Positions 1-10,760 of a DNA stretch of 64,000 nt are shown here, piece by piece (within the stretch, counting starts at the first letter, position 1; each line of letters begins with the position of its first letter). The notes beneath the pieces were generated by a model that was not told where the DNA came from, searched no databases, and worked only from the letters and a program-made list of their open reading frames with translations. Source of the stretch: Petaurus breviceps papuanus. Taxonomy: Eukaryota; Chordata; Mammalia; Diprotodontia; Petauridae. A program made the position numbers and the translations under genes. The DNA is taken from positions 76,973,684 through 77,037,683 of the forward strand of contig JAMXIF010001253.1 of NCBI GenBank assembly GCA_028583685.1. Reading direction: 5' to 3'.

Positions 1-80
1 AAAACTTGGGTTCAGATCCTGTTTATGACAAATAAAGTGTTTGTGATCCTGGGCAAGCTACTTAAGCCCCAGAAAATTCC
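1..80 (+). mobile_element. MIR-type CORE-SINE fragment
   Basis: The stretch GGGTTCAGATCCTG followed by GATCCTGGGCAAGCTACTTAA is the core of MIR-like SINEs. The element runs off the left edge of the window. It is diverged and therefore old. Confidence 0.6.
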
Positions 81-87
81 CTAAAAT

Positions 88-214
88 TCAATAATTCAAT
101 TCAGTAAGCACTCATTTAGTACTTCCTATGTTTTGGGCATTGTGATAAGCCCTAGGGATACAGATAAGGAGAAGAAATATAGTCCTTTCCCTCAAGGAGT
201 TTATAATCTAATGT
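88..214 (-). mobile_element. L2 LINE 3' region fragment
   Basis: On the plus strand it reads as the reverse complement of the L2 tail: a run like 'tagtacttcctatg..gggcattgtgataagccctagggatacag', then 'cctttccctcaaggag'. This is the familiar L2 order. It is non-coding and ancient. Confidence 0.6.
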
Positions 215-964
215 GTAAGTTAACCCCCAAACGGGAGCTGGAAAGTAGGAGTAGGGTGGAGCGATGCCACCAGGGATAATTGGGACAAGTGTATTATATT
301 CCTTGTAGTTCAAACCAAATAAAGCTACAGATGGAAAGTAGACAGTTATCTGGAGAGTCTAGGTCCAGCCCTTTATAAGGAAAGTTTGGGAAGGGTTTAG
401 TACTTTACCCTCCAGTTCTATCAGAGAGGAGAGGAAACTGAATGAGTTGGGAAGATGTTGAGTATTCTAAGCTGAGTCAAATAGTATGGTGATAATATTT
501 CAGTTGCTCACTTTATCCTGGAAGGGGCACCATGTTTCTTGTAGTTCAAAAACAAAGCAGAGATTTAGATGGAAAGTGAGGAGACTACAAGTTGTGGAGA
601 AGATACCACTTACGTGGTGTGAAAGAGTATTTTTGTCAGGAATTCTGTATATCAGTGAATTCACAGGTTCAGTCCTGAACAGCATTAGTAGAACTTAAGA
701 ATTCCTAGGAATGAAACTAACTAGTTCAGATGGTATTATCACTACTGATAATTTAAGGTAGTGGGTTCAGAAGAGAAAAAGTAAATTTGGGAAATGGGCA
801 ACTTGTTAAAATGGTGGCATTTAAGAATATCATTTGGTTATTGGGATAATATTTAATGGGAATAAGGGGCTATCATACATGGATGGGATGCATCTAAGGA
901 GGGGTCATGAACATTATATATTTGCTTGGATAGTTGTGAATCTGATCAAGATAGTTTTAAATTA
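215..964. other. Unassigned stretch, no feature seen
   Basis: The two short overlapping reading frames near 486-698 have no recognisable domain and sit on opposite strands. I see no repeat family and no splice-supported exon here. The phrases 'agatggaaagt' and 'gtagttcaaa' recur at about 306-338 and 540-577, hinting at an old internal duplication or an unnamed repeat. Confidence 0.4.
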
Positions 965-967
965 AAA

Positions 968-1292
968 ATAATAATTACAATGATAACTAACATTTATATA
1001 GCACTTATTATGTCCCAAGCACTTTGCTAAGCTCTTTGCAATTGTTACCTCATTTAAGCCTCATAACAATCCTGGAAGGTGGTGTTATTATTCCAATTTT
1101 TTTGAGAGGACAATTGGGGTTAAGTGACTTGCCCAAAGTCACACAGCTAGTTATTATTCCCATTTTAAAGATGAGAAAACTGAAGCAAACAGAGGTTAAG
1201 TGATTTTTCCAGTGTTATACAACTATTAAGTGTCTGGGACTGGATTTGAACTCAAGTCTTCCTGATTCCAGGCCCAACACTCTATCCAAATT
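968..1292 (-). mobile_element. MIR-family SINE, split by a small SINE insertion
   Basis: The antisense MIR core (aactgaagcaaacagaggttaagtga) and tail (actaacatttatatagcac) flank a short insert at about 1095-1150. The left arm ends and the right arm begins with TTATTATTCC, which fits a target-site duplication around the insert. Confidence 0.7.
1095..1150 (-). mobile_element. Very short 5'-truncated marsupial SINE
   Basis: Only the 3' part of the poly-A SINE remains (antisense 'caattggggttaagtgacttgccc'). It lies between two copies of TTATTATTCC at 1085-1094 and 1151-1160. The poly-T side faces left, so the SINE is on the minus strand. At about 55 bp it is an extreme 5' truncation. Confidence 0.6.
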
Positions 1293-1384
1293 TCTCACAT
1301 ATGCCTGCCAAGCCAACATGCTGAAGAGTAGGAAGTCAAAGAAGTACGGATCTAGACTTGACAGTGATTTTGGAGACCGTTGAA

Positions 1385-1510
1385 CCGAAACTCTAATATT
1401 ATAGATGATGAAACTGAGGCATAGAGAGGTTAAGTGACTTCATCAGTCTCATCCATCTATTAAGTGTCTGAAGCAGGATTTGAACTCAGGTCTTTTTCCT
1501 ACCAAAATGC
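1385..1510 (-). mobile_element. MIR-family SINE fragment
   Basis: Antisense core 'gatgatgaaactgaggcatag..gaggttaagtgacttc' and 'gatttgaactcaggtct' are visible. This is an old, diverged copy. Confidence 0.6.
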
Positions 1511-1690
1511 TGATTACACGAAAGACAATGATGGCATGAGCTGAATATCCATATCCATGGTTCTAGAGGCTCCAGTCTACCATTCAGAAGTTTTCACCAT
1601 TCAAAAGTCTCTTTCTCTTGACTATTTCTTTGGAGGTCTTTTCTCAAACTGTGCCTACCACCAGCTTAAGTCCATTGCAGTTGGTACATA

Positions 1691-2118
1691 CCATGTTTCC
1701 CCGATAATAAGACCTATCCCGAAAATAAGCCCTCCCCTTACTGTGTAAGATTCCTCTAAAATAAGCCCTACCATGAAAATAAGCCCTATTGAGATTGCTA
1801 CTGTAGTGAAGGTGATCCCCTGCACTACACGCTACATTATGGTACCCTCTGTATGCACCGTCCCCCCCCCCGGTGAAACGCACGCCGCGCTCCGAGCTGC
1901 ATCCAATCAGAGCTGCAGCAGTGAGTGCATCATCCTGTTCTTCCCCAGTGATTTGCTTATTGAATAAAGGTACATTTTTTTGTTCACATTTACCTGTTTA
2001 TTAAAATTGCTGTCAATGTTCATTAAAATAAGCCCTCCCCTGAAAATAAGCCCTCTGGTGTTTTTCTGTCCAAAAAAAAAATAATAAGACAGTGTCTTAT
2101 TATCGGGGAAACACGGGG
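1691..2118 (+). mobile_element. Tc1/mariner-like MITE, copy 1 of 3
   Basis: This non-autonomous DNA transposon has terminal inverted repeats: CCATGTTTCCCCGATAATAA on the left and its near-complement ending GGGGAAACACGG on the right. TA lies outside both ends (1689-1690, 2119-2120), as expected of Tc1/mariner target duplications. Inside are repeated AAATAAGCCCT words near both ends, a C-run, a CpG-rich patch, a CCAATCAG box (1903-1910) between two AGCTGCA words, and AATAAA (1963-1968). It encodes no transposase. It is nearly identical to the copy at 59.8 kb, so the family is fairly young. The superfamily is inferred from TA flanks and termini only. Confidence 0.8.
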
Positions 2119-2120
2119 TA

Positions 2121-2529
2121 GCATTAAACTTGGCGTTCCCTTATCAGGAGTAATCTCTCCCCTGTGTATGCAATAATAACAAAGGGCTCACTTTTAGGGC
2201 AATGCCCAAGGGTGTTTATAGAAGTAAAGTCATAAATTTGAGGAACAATATCGTCCTTTAGGAAGGAATGATAAACCTTAGGATATGCTGAGGTTCATTC
2301 GGGGACATTTTAGCTATGTTGTGGGCAAGAGGAAAAATAAATAATAGAACTGTTGCTTGGAGTGGATAAGATAATAAGAATGATGCCCCAAACATGGCAT
2401 TGCTTTTCAAGTTTCATATTGCTTCTCTTTTCTCTATCAGGAAAGATCTTTAAGTATATTAAAACAAAAATTAATAGGAAATTTTGAAAAAATATATAAT
2501 CAAGATCATATGAAAGGACATACTTTTTC
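2121..2529. other. Unassigned AT-rich stretch
   Basis: No recognisable repeat or exon was found. A 91-residue minus-strand frame crossing 2310-2585 is lysine/isoleucine-rich, as expected from AT-rich sequence, and runs into L1 3' UTR. Confidence 0.4.
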
Positions 2530-3815
2530 TTTCTCCTTTTTGATTTTAATTTTTTATATTTAATTTTTAAAATTTTCAGTTCCAAAACTTTCTCTCTTGA
2601 CTCCCTCCCAACCTATTGAAAAGGCAAGAAATGTGATAACCAGTTATACAGATGAAGGCATGCAAGACATCAACACATTAACCACTTTGCAAAAAAAAAA
2701 AGCAAGAAAATAAATAAGGGAAAAAAATATGCTTCAGTCTGCACTCAGAATCCATCAGTTTTCTTCCTGGAGTCAGATAACCTTTTTCATTATAAGTCCT
2801 TTGGAATTGTCCTGGGTCATTGTATTGATCAAGGCAGCAGAATCTTTCATAGTTTATTCCTTTTATAATGTTGTTATTGTGTAAAATGTTCTCCTAGTTC
2901 TGCTTACTTTGCATCAGTTCATATAAGCCTTTCCTAGATTTTCTGGAACTACCCCCTTCATCACTTTCATAGTACAATAATATTCCATTACAATCACATA
3001 CTATAACTTGTTCAAACATTCCTCAATTCATGAACACAAGTTTCCAAGTCTTTGACACCACAAAAAGGATTTCTATAAGTATTTTAATACATATTATTCC
3101 TTTTCCTTTGATATCTTCAGAGTTATAGATATAGGAACAAAACTGCTGGGTCAAACAAAATGCTCTTTATAACTTTTGGGGAGGGGGATAGTTTTCAATT
3201 GTTTTTCAGAATGGTTGGACTAGTTCACAGATCTACCATCAGGGCAATCATATGCCTCCTTTCTCTCAAAATCATCCAGTATTTGTCTTTTTCCTTTTTG
3301 GTCATCTTTTTTTTTTTTGGCTTTTTGGAGGGGGGAGGTTAGGGCAGTTGGGGTTAAGTGACAAGGTCACATGGCTAGGTGTTGTGTATGTGTGTCAAGT
3401 GTCTGAGGCCATATCCAAACCCAGCTCCTCCTGACTCCAGGGCCAGTGCTCTACTCACTTCGCCACCTAACCGCCCCCTTTTCTGTCATCTTAACCAATC
3501 TGACAGGTGTGAGGTAGTGCCTCAGAGTCATTGTAGTTTGTATTTCTCTGCTTATTAATAGTTTAGCATTTTTATATGAAAACTGATAGCTTTGATATTT
3601 TTTCTCTGAAAACTTCCTCTTCATGTCCTTTGACAATTTATCGGTTGAATTGAGGAACGTCTCCTTGTTTTTAAAAAAAATAAATTTGACCCAGTTTCCT
3701 ATATATTTCAGAAACAAAAACATCAGAATAAAGCTTGTTATAAAAATTTTCCCCAGTTTCCTGCTTTTCTTTTAATTTTGGCTACACTGATTTTGTTTGT
3801 GCAAAAACTTTTTAA
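2530..3815 (-). mobile_element. 5'-truncated L1 LINE, ORF2 C-terminus and 3' UTR
   Basis: The minus strand carries the end of L1 ORF2 and the 3' UTR. Residues such as KLSKDMKRKFSEK (about 3590-3650) match the KWSKDMNRQFSEK segment of the plus-strand L1 at about 9750. 'ttctcctagttctgctta' and 'attattccattacaatcac' are the antisense 3' end shared with other L1 copies here. The 5' end of this copy abuts the 5' end of the plus-strand L1. A SINE splits it at 3307-3477. Confidence 0.85.
3307..3477 (-). mobile_element. tRNA-derived marsupial SINE (WALLSI/WSINE type)
   Basis: It starts with poly-T, then shows antisense 'gttggggttaagtgac', 'tcctgactccagggccagtg' and 'cgccacctaaccgcccc', which is the SINE head. 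The flanks 'ccttttTGGTCATCTT' and 'ccttttCTGTCATCTT' fit a target duplication of about 15 bp. It is inserted in the L1 fragment. Confidence 0.85.
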
Positions 3816-3825
3816 CTGGAGTGGA

Positions 3826-4854
3826 GCCAAGATGGTGGAATGGAAGCAGAAACTTTTCTGAGCTCCTCCATGAATTCCATCACTAACCTATAAAAAGTGA
3901 ATCTTAACAGATTTTAGAGTGATAGAGTCCATTGGGAAATGGAGTGTGGCAGATTCCCAGCCCAAGAAAGCACACACAGAGATCTGGTCAGGGGGAGTGT
4001 GGAGCATGCAGGGGTTGCACCAGTATGGTCTTGAGAGTAGAGCCCAACAGAGTGAGAGTGAGCCCCAGTCAGAAGATCCATGCCCCTCCCCCACACCCAA
4101 GGACGATTCACAGAAGTCTCACTGCTAGATGGAGGATTGGCTGGAGATGAGTAAGAGAAAGTACAGGGCCCAAGGTAGTACCTTCTCCTGGGTCTATCAG
4201 CCCACAGCATGGATGTCTAAAAATCACCTACCTGAAATTCTGGGAGCCAAGATGGCAGAGTAAACCCTGGCAGCTCTAATCCCCTTCTCTGACTCTGAAA
4301 ACCCAGAGACTAATGCCCCACCCAGTGTAAAATCCTGAAACAGTGGAAACAGCCTCAGACTTGGGAGTCCTAGAGTAAGGGTGTGACTAAAGCTGTGTTG
4401 AACCTGAAGTGAAGGGTGGGCGGTGTCCCAACAAGCCCCACCTCAGCTGACCAGAAGGAGATCCAGAAGCCCAGGGGGGTAGAGCCAGCAAGCACTAACA
4501 ATAGAAGCCCAGGTGTGCCTTAGCACCACCAGGAAAATCTGTAGACATCAGCTGCTGGCCACCAGCTGCTGAGCCTGCCTAAGTTGTAGCCCAGGGGAAC
4601 AAAGCCAGAAACCTGAAGTGGACAGACCACCCCTCCCCACCCACATTACTCTGTGAGTCTCAGGGTAACCAAGGGGAAACACTGAGAATCCTAGCGTTGG
4701 CCTCAGTCTAGACACCCAGAAGCTACAGCACACAAAGTCAACAATAACATCCCTAGCTCCCAGCCTGAGAAGTGTGGTACATCTGTACTCCAGAAGCAGA
4801 AATTCATTCTAAAAATTCAGGACATAGGCAATCACAATAAGCAAGAAGGAAACT
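3826..4854 (+). promoter_or_regulatory. L1 5' UTR, apparently two start modules
   Basis: In L1 elements the 5' UTR holds an internal RNA polymerase II promoter. Here the 'gagccaagatgg' start word occurs twice, at 3829 and at 4247, each followed by a different several-hundred-base non-coding leader. This could be two tandem promoter units or the 5' ends of two L1 insertions joined end to end. The region has no ORF with L1 homology. Confidence 0.6.
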
Positions 4855-6028
4855 GTGAAATCAAGAATGATACAATTCTATTATAGCAAGCAAGAACAAC
4901 CAAATTCAAAGGACAGCATGAACTCTATGCTCACACCTGAGACAACAGAAGGAAATATGAACTGTTCTCAAGCTCAGAAAGCATTCTTGGAGGAGCTCAA
5001 GAAAGATTTTAAAAGCAAAATTAGAGAGGTAGAAGATACATTTAAATCTACATTGAGGGGCGGCTAGGTGGCGCAGTGAGTAAAGTGCCGGTGCTGGAGT
5101 CAAGAGGACCTGAGTTCGGTTCCAGCCTCAGAAATTTAACACCCACACAGAAAAACTAGCCATATAACCTTGGGTAAGTTACTTAACCACAATTGTCCTC
5201 CAAAAAGCAAAAAAAAAAAAAATCTACATTGACCAAGTTGGAAAAAAAAAATCTCATTGAAGAAAATAAATCCTTAAAAAGTAAAATTTGTGAACTGGGA
5301 TGGGAGGTTCAAAATCTAGCTGGAGAAAATACCTCCCAAAAAAAGGAGCTTCAAAAACTAACCAAAGAAAATAATTCACTAAATATTAGAATTAGTCAAA
5401 TCAAAGCTAATACTCTATGATGCATCAAGAGACAGTCAAACAAAACATAAAGATTGAAAAACTAGAAGAAAGCATTAACTATCTCACTGGAAAAACAACT
5501 GACCTGGAGAACAGATCCAGGAGAGATAACCTAAGAATTACTGATCTACCAGAAAGCCATGGTGAAAAAAAAAGGCTGGACAATATCCTCCAAGAGATTG
5601 TCAAAGAAAACTGTCTTGAGGTCCTAGAATCAGAGGATAAGATACTTATCAAAAGAATTCACCAGACTCCTCCTGAAAGAGACCCCAAATTGAAAACTCC
5701 AGGAAATATAGTAGCCAAATACCACATTCACAAGGTCAAGGAGAAAATACTGCAAGCATCCAAAAAGAAACAATTCAAATATTGTGGAACTACAGTCAGG
5801 ATTACACGGGATCTAGCAGCTTCTATATTATAAGATCAGAGGGATTGGAATTTGATATTTCATAAGGCAAAAGAGCTTGGACTGCAACCAAGGATCAACT
5901 ACCTGGCAAAACTGAGCATAATCTTTCAGGCAAGGAGATGGTTATTTAATGAAATAAGGGACTTCCAGAGTTTCCTGATGAAAAAGCCAGAGCTCAATGG
6001 AAAATTTGATCTTCAAATACAAGACTAA
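4855..6028 (+). pseudogene. L1 ORF1p (RNA-binding chaperone), broken
   Basis: L1 ORF1p is a trimeric coiled-coil RNA-binding protein that coats L1 RNA. The N-terminal part (about 4855-5056, ending EVEDTFKSTL) is separated by a SINE from a heptad-rich stretch (about 5235-5400, LEKKNLIEENKSLKSKI). The frame then carries the RRM-like core with TTDLENRSRRDNLRITDLPE (about 5490-5550) and the C-terminal domain (IHQTPPERDPK, VRITRDLAASIL). A TAA at 5831 interrupts the C-terminal domain. The same frame resumes as DQRDWNLIFHKAKELG and ends KFDLQIQD before TAA at 6026-6028. The start codon is uncertain. It matches the minus-strand HAL1 ORF1 at 13.9-15.0 kb through its length. Confidence 0.85.
5057..5219 (+). 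mobile_element. tRNA-derived SINE inserted in L1 ORF1
   Basis: The head GGGGCGGCTAGGTGGCGCAG, a B-box-like GAGTTCGGTTCC and a poly-A tail are present. A perfect 13-bp duplication AAATCTACATTGA flanks it at 5044-5056 and 5220-5232. The duplication length and poly-A tail indicate L1-type target-primed insertion. The insertion disrupts ORF1 of the host L1 and therefore postdates it. Confidence 0.95.
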
Positions 6029-6794
6029 AGAGAGACATAAAAAGGTAAACAAGGAAAACACACACATGCACGCACATGCACATAACTTGTGAATCAATAA
6101 GAGCAAACTGTTTACATCCCTACAGGAGAAGCTTATACCTGTCAATATTGAAACTTAGATAATTATTGTGATATTTAAAAGGGATATACATAGATAGACG
6201 GTATGGGTATAAATGAACTAATCTGGTGATAAAAAAAAAACCTTATTAAGGGTACTGTATAAAGGGTACGGTACTTATAAAGGAACTGTAATGAGAGAAA
6301 AGGAAAGGATGAGCAGAAAAGGGTAAATTATGCCATACAAAGAGGCATAAAAACATACTATAGTAGAGGGAAAGAAGGGAGGGAGATGAACATCATATGA
6401 ACTTTATTCTCATTGGTTCTGGTTCAAAGAGGGATCAACATAATCAGTTAAGTTTAGGATTCTAATGTGAAAAGACAAAAACTTCATTATAATAGAGGGA
6501 AAGGAGGGAGGGAGAGGAGCACTGTATGAAATTAACTCTCATCAGTTTGGGTACAAGAAGGGAATAACATACTCCATTAAGTATAAAAATCTATTGTGAC
6601 CTACAGGCAGTAGGAGGGGTAAAGGGGGTAAAGGGGGGGGTTACAAGGGAGGGAAATAGTAGTAAGGTGAAAAGGTAGGTAAATATAGGGAGCATGGGGA
6701 AGAAATAGTGAGGGAGGCGGGGGTCAAAAGGAAAACTTTTAAGGAGGGGAAGGGAAAAGGAAGAAATAAAAATATAAACAGAGGAGAGAATAGG
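6029..6794 (+). other. L1 inter-ORF spacer, purine-rich
   Basis: This links ORF1 and ORF2 of the L1. It is unusually long (about 770 bp) and ends in a G/A-rich stretch (about 6600-6780, 'agggagg', 'ggggtaaagggg'). The corresponding spacer is recognisable in the HAL1 at 13.0-13.9 kb on the other strand. The minus-strand frames over 6591-6949 are proline/phenylalanine-rich shadows of this purine bias. Confidence 0.7.
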
Positions 6795-9700
6795 ATGGCA
6801 GGAAAGATGCAGATAGTACTCATAACTATGAATGTGAATGGGATGAACTCTCCCATAAAATGGAGGTGGATAGAAGAATGGATTAAAAACCATAATCCTA
6901 CAATATTCTGTCTACAAGAAACACATTTGAAATGAAGGGATATATACACAGGGAAAAGGTAAAAGGCTGGAGTAGAATATATTATGCTTCAGCTAATGTA
7001 AAAAAAGCAGGGGTAGCAATCCTCATCTCAGGTAAAGCAAAAGCAAAAATAACTCTAATTAAAAGAGATAAGGAAGGAAACTATATCCTGCTAAAAGGCA
7101 CCATTGAGAATGAAGCATTATCATTACTTAACATATATGCACTAAGCGGTACAGCATCCAAATTCCTAAAGGAGAAGTTAAGGGAATTAGAGGAAGAAAT
7201 AGATAGCAAAACTACAATAGTGAGGGACCTCAATCTTCCACTCTCTGAACTTGATAAATTTAACCTCAAAATAAACAAGAAAGAAGTTAAGGAGGTGAAT
7301 AGAATTTTAGAGAGGCTAGATATGCTAGATCTCTGGAGGAAATTGAATGGGCATAAAAAAGGAATATACCTTCCTCTCAGTGGTACATGGCACATACACA
7401 AGAACTGACCATGTACTAGGGCATAAAAACCTAACAATTCAGTGCAGAAAGGCAGAAATATTAAATGCATCCTTCTCGGATCATGATGTAATAAAAATCA
7501 TATATAATAAAGGGCCATGGAAAGAGAGACTAAAAACTAATTTAAAACTAAATAATTTAATCCTAAAGAATGAGTAGGTCAAAGAAGAAATTATAGAAAT
7601 GATCAGTAACTTCATTTAAGAGAAAGATGATTATAAGACAACATACTAAAACTTGTGGGATGCAGCAAAAGCAGTTCTTAGGAGAAGTTTTATATCCCTG
7701 AATTCATACATGAATGAAATAGAGAAATGTAGGTCAATAAATTGGGCATGCAACTTAAAAAGCTAGAAAAAAAACAAATTGAAAATTCCTAATTAAATAC
7801 TAAATTAGAAATAATGAAAACCAAAGGAGAGATTAATAAAATTGAAATTAAGAAAACTATTGAATTAATAAATAAAACTAAGAACCGGTTCTATGAATAA
7901 ACCAATCAAATTGATACACCTTTAGTCAATATGATAAAAAAAGAAAAAATCAAATTACAAGTATCAAAAATGAAAAGGGTGAATACCTCCAATGAAGACG
8001 AAATTAAAACAATAATTAGGAATTATTTTCCCCAACTATATGCACATAAATTTGATGATCTTAGGGAAATGGATGAATATTTACAAAAATATAAGTTGCC
8101 CAGATTAACTGAAGAGGAAGTAAATTACTTAAATAACCCATCTCAGAAAAAAAATTGAGCAAGCCATCAACAAACTCCCTAGGAAAAAATCTTCAGGGCC
8201 AGATGGATTTACTAGCAAATTTTATTAAACATTTAAAGAACAATTGATCCCAATACTTTACAAACTATTTAGGAAAATTGGAGAAGAAGGAGTCCTACCA
8301 AATTCTTTTTATGACACAAATATGGTACTGATACTTAAATCAGGAAGAGACATAATGAAGAAAGAAAATTATAGACCAATTTCCTTCATGAATATAGATG
8401 CAAAATGTAAATAAAATATTAACGAAAAGACTATAGCAACTTATCACAAGAATAATACACTTTGATTAGGTAGGATTTATTCCAGGAATATAGTGATGGT
8501 TCAATATTAGGAAAACTCAGCATAATTGATCATATCAACAGCAAAACTAACAGAAACCATATGATTATCTCAACAGATGCAGAAAAGGCTTTTGACAAAA
8601 TATAACACTCATTCCTATTAAAAACACTAGAAAGTACAGGAATAAATGGAGTCTTCCTTATAATAATAAGTAGTATCTATCTAAAACCATCAGCAAATAT
8701 TACATGTAATGGGGATAAGCTAGAAGCATTTCAGATAAGATCACAGGTGAAACGAGGATGTCCATTATCACCCCTCTTATTCAATCTGGTACTAGAAATG
8801 TTAGCAGTAGCAGTAAGAGAAGAAAAAGAAATTGAAGGAATCAAATTAGGCAAAAAAGAGACTTAGCTATCACTCTTTGCAGATGATATAATATACTTAG
8901 AAAATCCTAGAGAATCAAGTAAAAAACTACTTGAGACAATAAATAAATTTGGCAAAGTTGCAGGATATAAAATACACCCACATAAATTTTTGGCATTCCT
9001 ATGTATTTCTAACAAAATTCAACAGGAAGAGACAGAAAGAGAAATTCCATTTAAAGTTACTATAGACACTATAAACTATTTGGGAATCTCTCTGCCAAAG
9101 CAAACCCAGGACCTATATGAACACAATAACAAAACACTTTTCACACAAATAAATTCAGATCTAACTAATTGGAAAAACATCATGTGCTCATGGCTGGGGT
9201 GAGCTAATATAAGTAGTGAATCAATGGAATAGATTGGGTTCATGAGATTCAGCCATCAATGACTATAGTAATCTACTGTTTGATAAACCCAAAGACTCCA
9301 GTTTTGGGGATAAGAACCCACTATTTGACAAAAACTGCTGGGAAAACTGGAATATAGTATGGCAGAAACTGGGCATAAACCAATATCTAACACCATATAG
9401 CGAAATCAAGTCTAAATGGGTGCACCATCTAGGTATAAAAGCTTATACTGTAAGCAATCTGGCAAAGCAAGGAATAGTTTACCTGTCAGATTTATGGAGA
9501 GGTGAAGATTTTATGGCCAAACAAGAGTTAGAAAGCAGTATAAAATGCAAAATGGATAATTTTGATTACATTAAATTAAAAAGTTTCTTTACAGACAAAG
9601 ACAATGTAATCAAGATTAAGAGGGAAGTGGAAAATTGGGAAAGAATTTTTACAACCAGTGTCTGTGATAAAGGCCTCATTTCTAAAATATACAGGGAATT

Positions 9701-10600
9701 GATTCAAATCTATAAGAATACAAGTCATTCCCCAATTGATAAATGGTCAAAGGATATGAACAGGCAGTTTTCAGAGAAAGAAATTAAAGATATCTGTAAG
9801 CATGTGAAAAAAGCTCTAAATCATTATTGATTAGAGAAATGCAAATCAAAACAACTCTGAGGTACCACATCTCACCAGTCAGATTGACTAAGATGACAAA
9901 ACAGGAAATTGACAAATGCTGGAGAGGATGTGGAAAAATTGGAACACTAATGGATTGTTGGTGGAGTTGTGAACTGATTCAACCATTCAGGAGAGCAATC
10001 TGGAACTATGCCCAAAGGGCTATACATTAGTGCATAACCTTTGACCCAGCAATACCACTTCTAGGGTTATATCCCAAAGAGATCAAAGAAGTAGGAAGAG
10101 GCCCCATATGTACAAAAATATTCATAGCAACTCTTTTTGTGGTGGCAAAGAATTGGAAATCAGAGGGGATTCAGTCCTCAATTGGGGAATGGCTAAACAA
10201 GGTGTGGTATATGAATGTAATGGGATACTATTGTGCTATAAGAAATGAGTAGCATTAGGGTGGCTAAGTGATGCAGTGAATAGATCACTGGCCCTGGAGT
10301 CAGGAGAACCTGAGTTCGAATCTGGCCTCTGACACTTAACACAAAAACTAACCATGAGACTTTGGGCAAGTCAATTAACCCCAACTGCCCTCCAAAAAGC
10401 AAAAAAAGAAATTACGAGCAGACGGACTTCATAATAACCTGGAGAGACTTAAACAAACTGACATTGAGTGAGAAGAGCAGAACCACGAGAAATTTGTACA
10501 CAATTACAGACACAAAGTATGTGTGATGATCCACTTTGATAGACTGGGCTCTTCTCAGCAAAGCAAGGTTATAAGACAACTCCAAAGGACTCATGATGGA
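6795..10600 (+). pseudogene. L1 ORF2p (endonuclease/reverse transcriptase), broken
   Basis: ORF2p nicks target DNA and reverse transcribes L1 RNA. The likely start is ATG at 6795 (MAGKMQIVLITMNVNGMNSP), followed by QETHL of the AP-type endonuclease (about 6915). The reverse transcriptase shows KSSGPDGF (about 8190), STDAEKAFDK (about 8570) and the catalytic LFADDIIYLE (about 8873-8902). The C-terminal part has WSKDMNRQFSEKEIKDICKH, IREMQIKTTLRYHISPVRLT and the cysteine motif CWRGCGKIGTLMDCWW (about 9916-9966). After CSWLG (about 9200) the text jumps to a segment aligning with the later QWNR region of L1, so roughly 80-90 codons are missing. There are many stops. A SINE at 10255 splits the last part. 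Confidence 0.9.
10255..10407 (+). mobile_element. tRNA-derived SINE inserted near the L1 ORF2 end
   Basis: Head AGGGTGGCTAAGTGATGCAG, B-box GAGTTCGAATC and an A-rich tail are visible. The flanking AGAAATGAGTAGC and AGAAATTACGAGC form a weak, decayed target duplication. L1 sequence resumes directly after it. Confidence 0.85.
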
Positions 10601-10760
10601 AAGAGATATCGACATCCAGAGAAAGAGCTACAGAGTTTGAATGCAGATTGAAGCAAACTATTGGCTCTCTTTCTTTTTCTTGTTTTGTTTCCTCTTTCCC
10701 ATTGTTCATTCCATGGTTTATAATCCTTTACAACCTTACTAATGTTTAATGTTAAGGTAT
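10410..10760 (+). other. L1 ORF2 end and 3' UTR
   Basis: The text matches other L1 3' ends in the window (compare 17.65-17.85 kb and 37.0-37.2 kb): 'gagaaagagctacagag', a T/C-rich block, then 'acaaccttactaatg'. The poly-A end is not present before the LTR starts. Confidence 0.7.

Larger units (their letters stand above)
3826..10760 (+). mobile_element. Near full-length L1 LINE, degenerate
   Basis: The order is 5' UTR (GAGCCAAGATGGTGGAATGG at 3829, a second start-like GGGAGCCAAGATGGCAGAGT at 4246), ORF1 (about 4855-6028), a purine-rich inter-ORF spacer, ORF2 (6795 to about 10600) and a pyrimidine-rich 3' UTR. Two SINEs sit inside it (5057, 10255). Many stops and frame changes plus an internal deletion in ORF2 make it immobile. 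Its 3' end is interrupted by, or abuts, the LTR at about 10760, so no target duplication could be defined. Confidence 0.9.

Noticed and set aside
1644-1883. A minus-strand frame with repeated RAYFRG-like residues, also at 59788-60015
   Set aside because: It is the translation of the AAATAAGCCCT repeats of the MITE. Both copies lie inside non-coding transposons.
5193-5234. Lysine-rich start (MSSKKQKKKK) as an ORF1 start
   Set aside because: It reads through the poly-A tail of the inserted SINE; the true L1 ORF1 text begins before the SINE.
6591-6949. Proline/phenylalanine-rich minus-strand frames
   Set aside because: Shadows of the purine-rich inter-ORF spacer of L1 on the plus strand.
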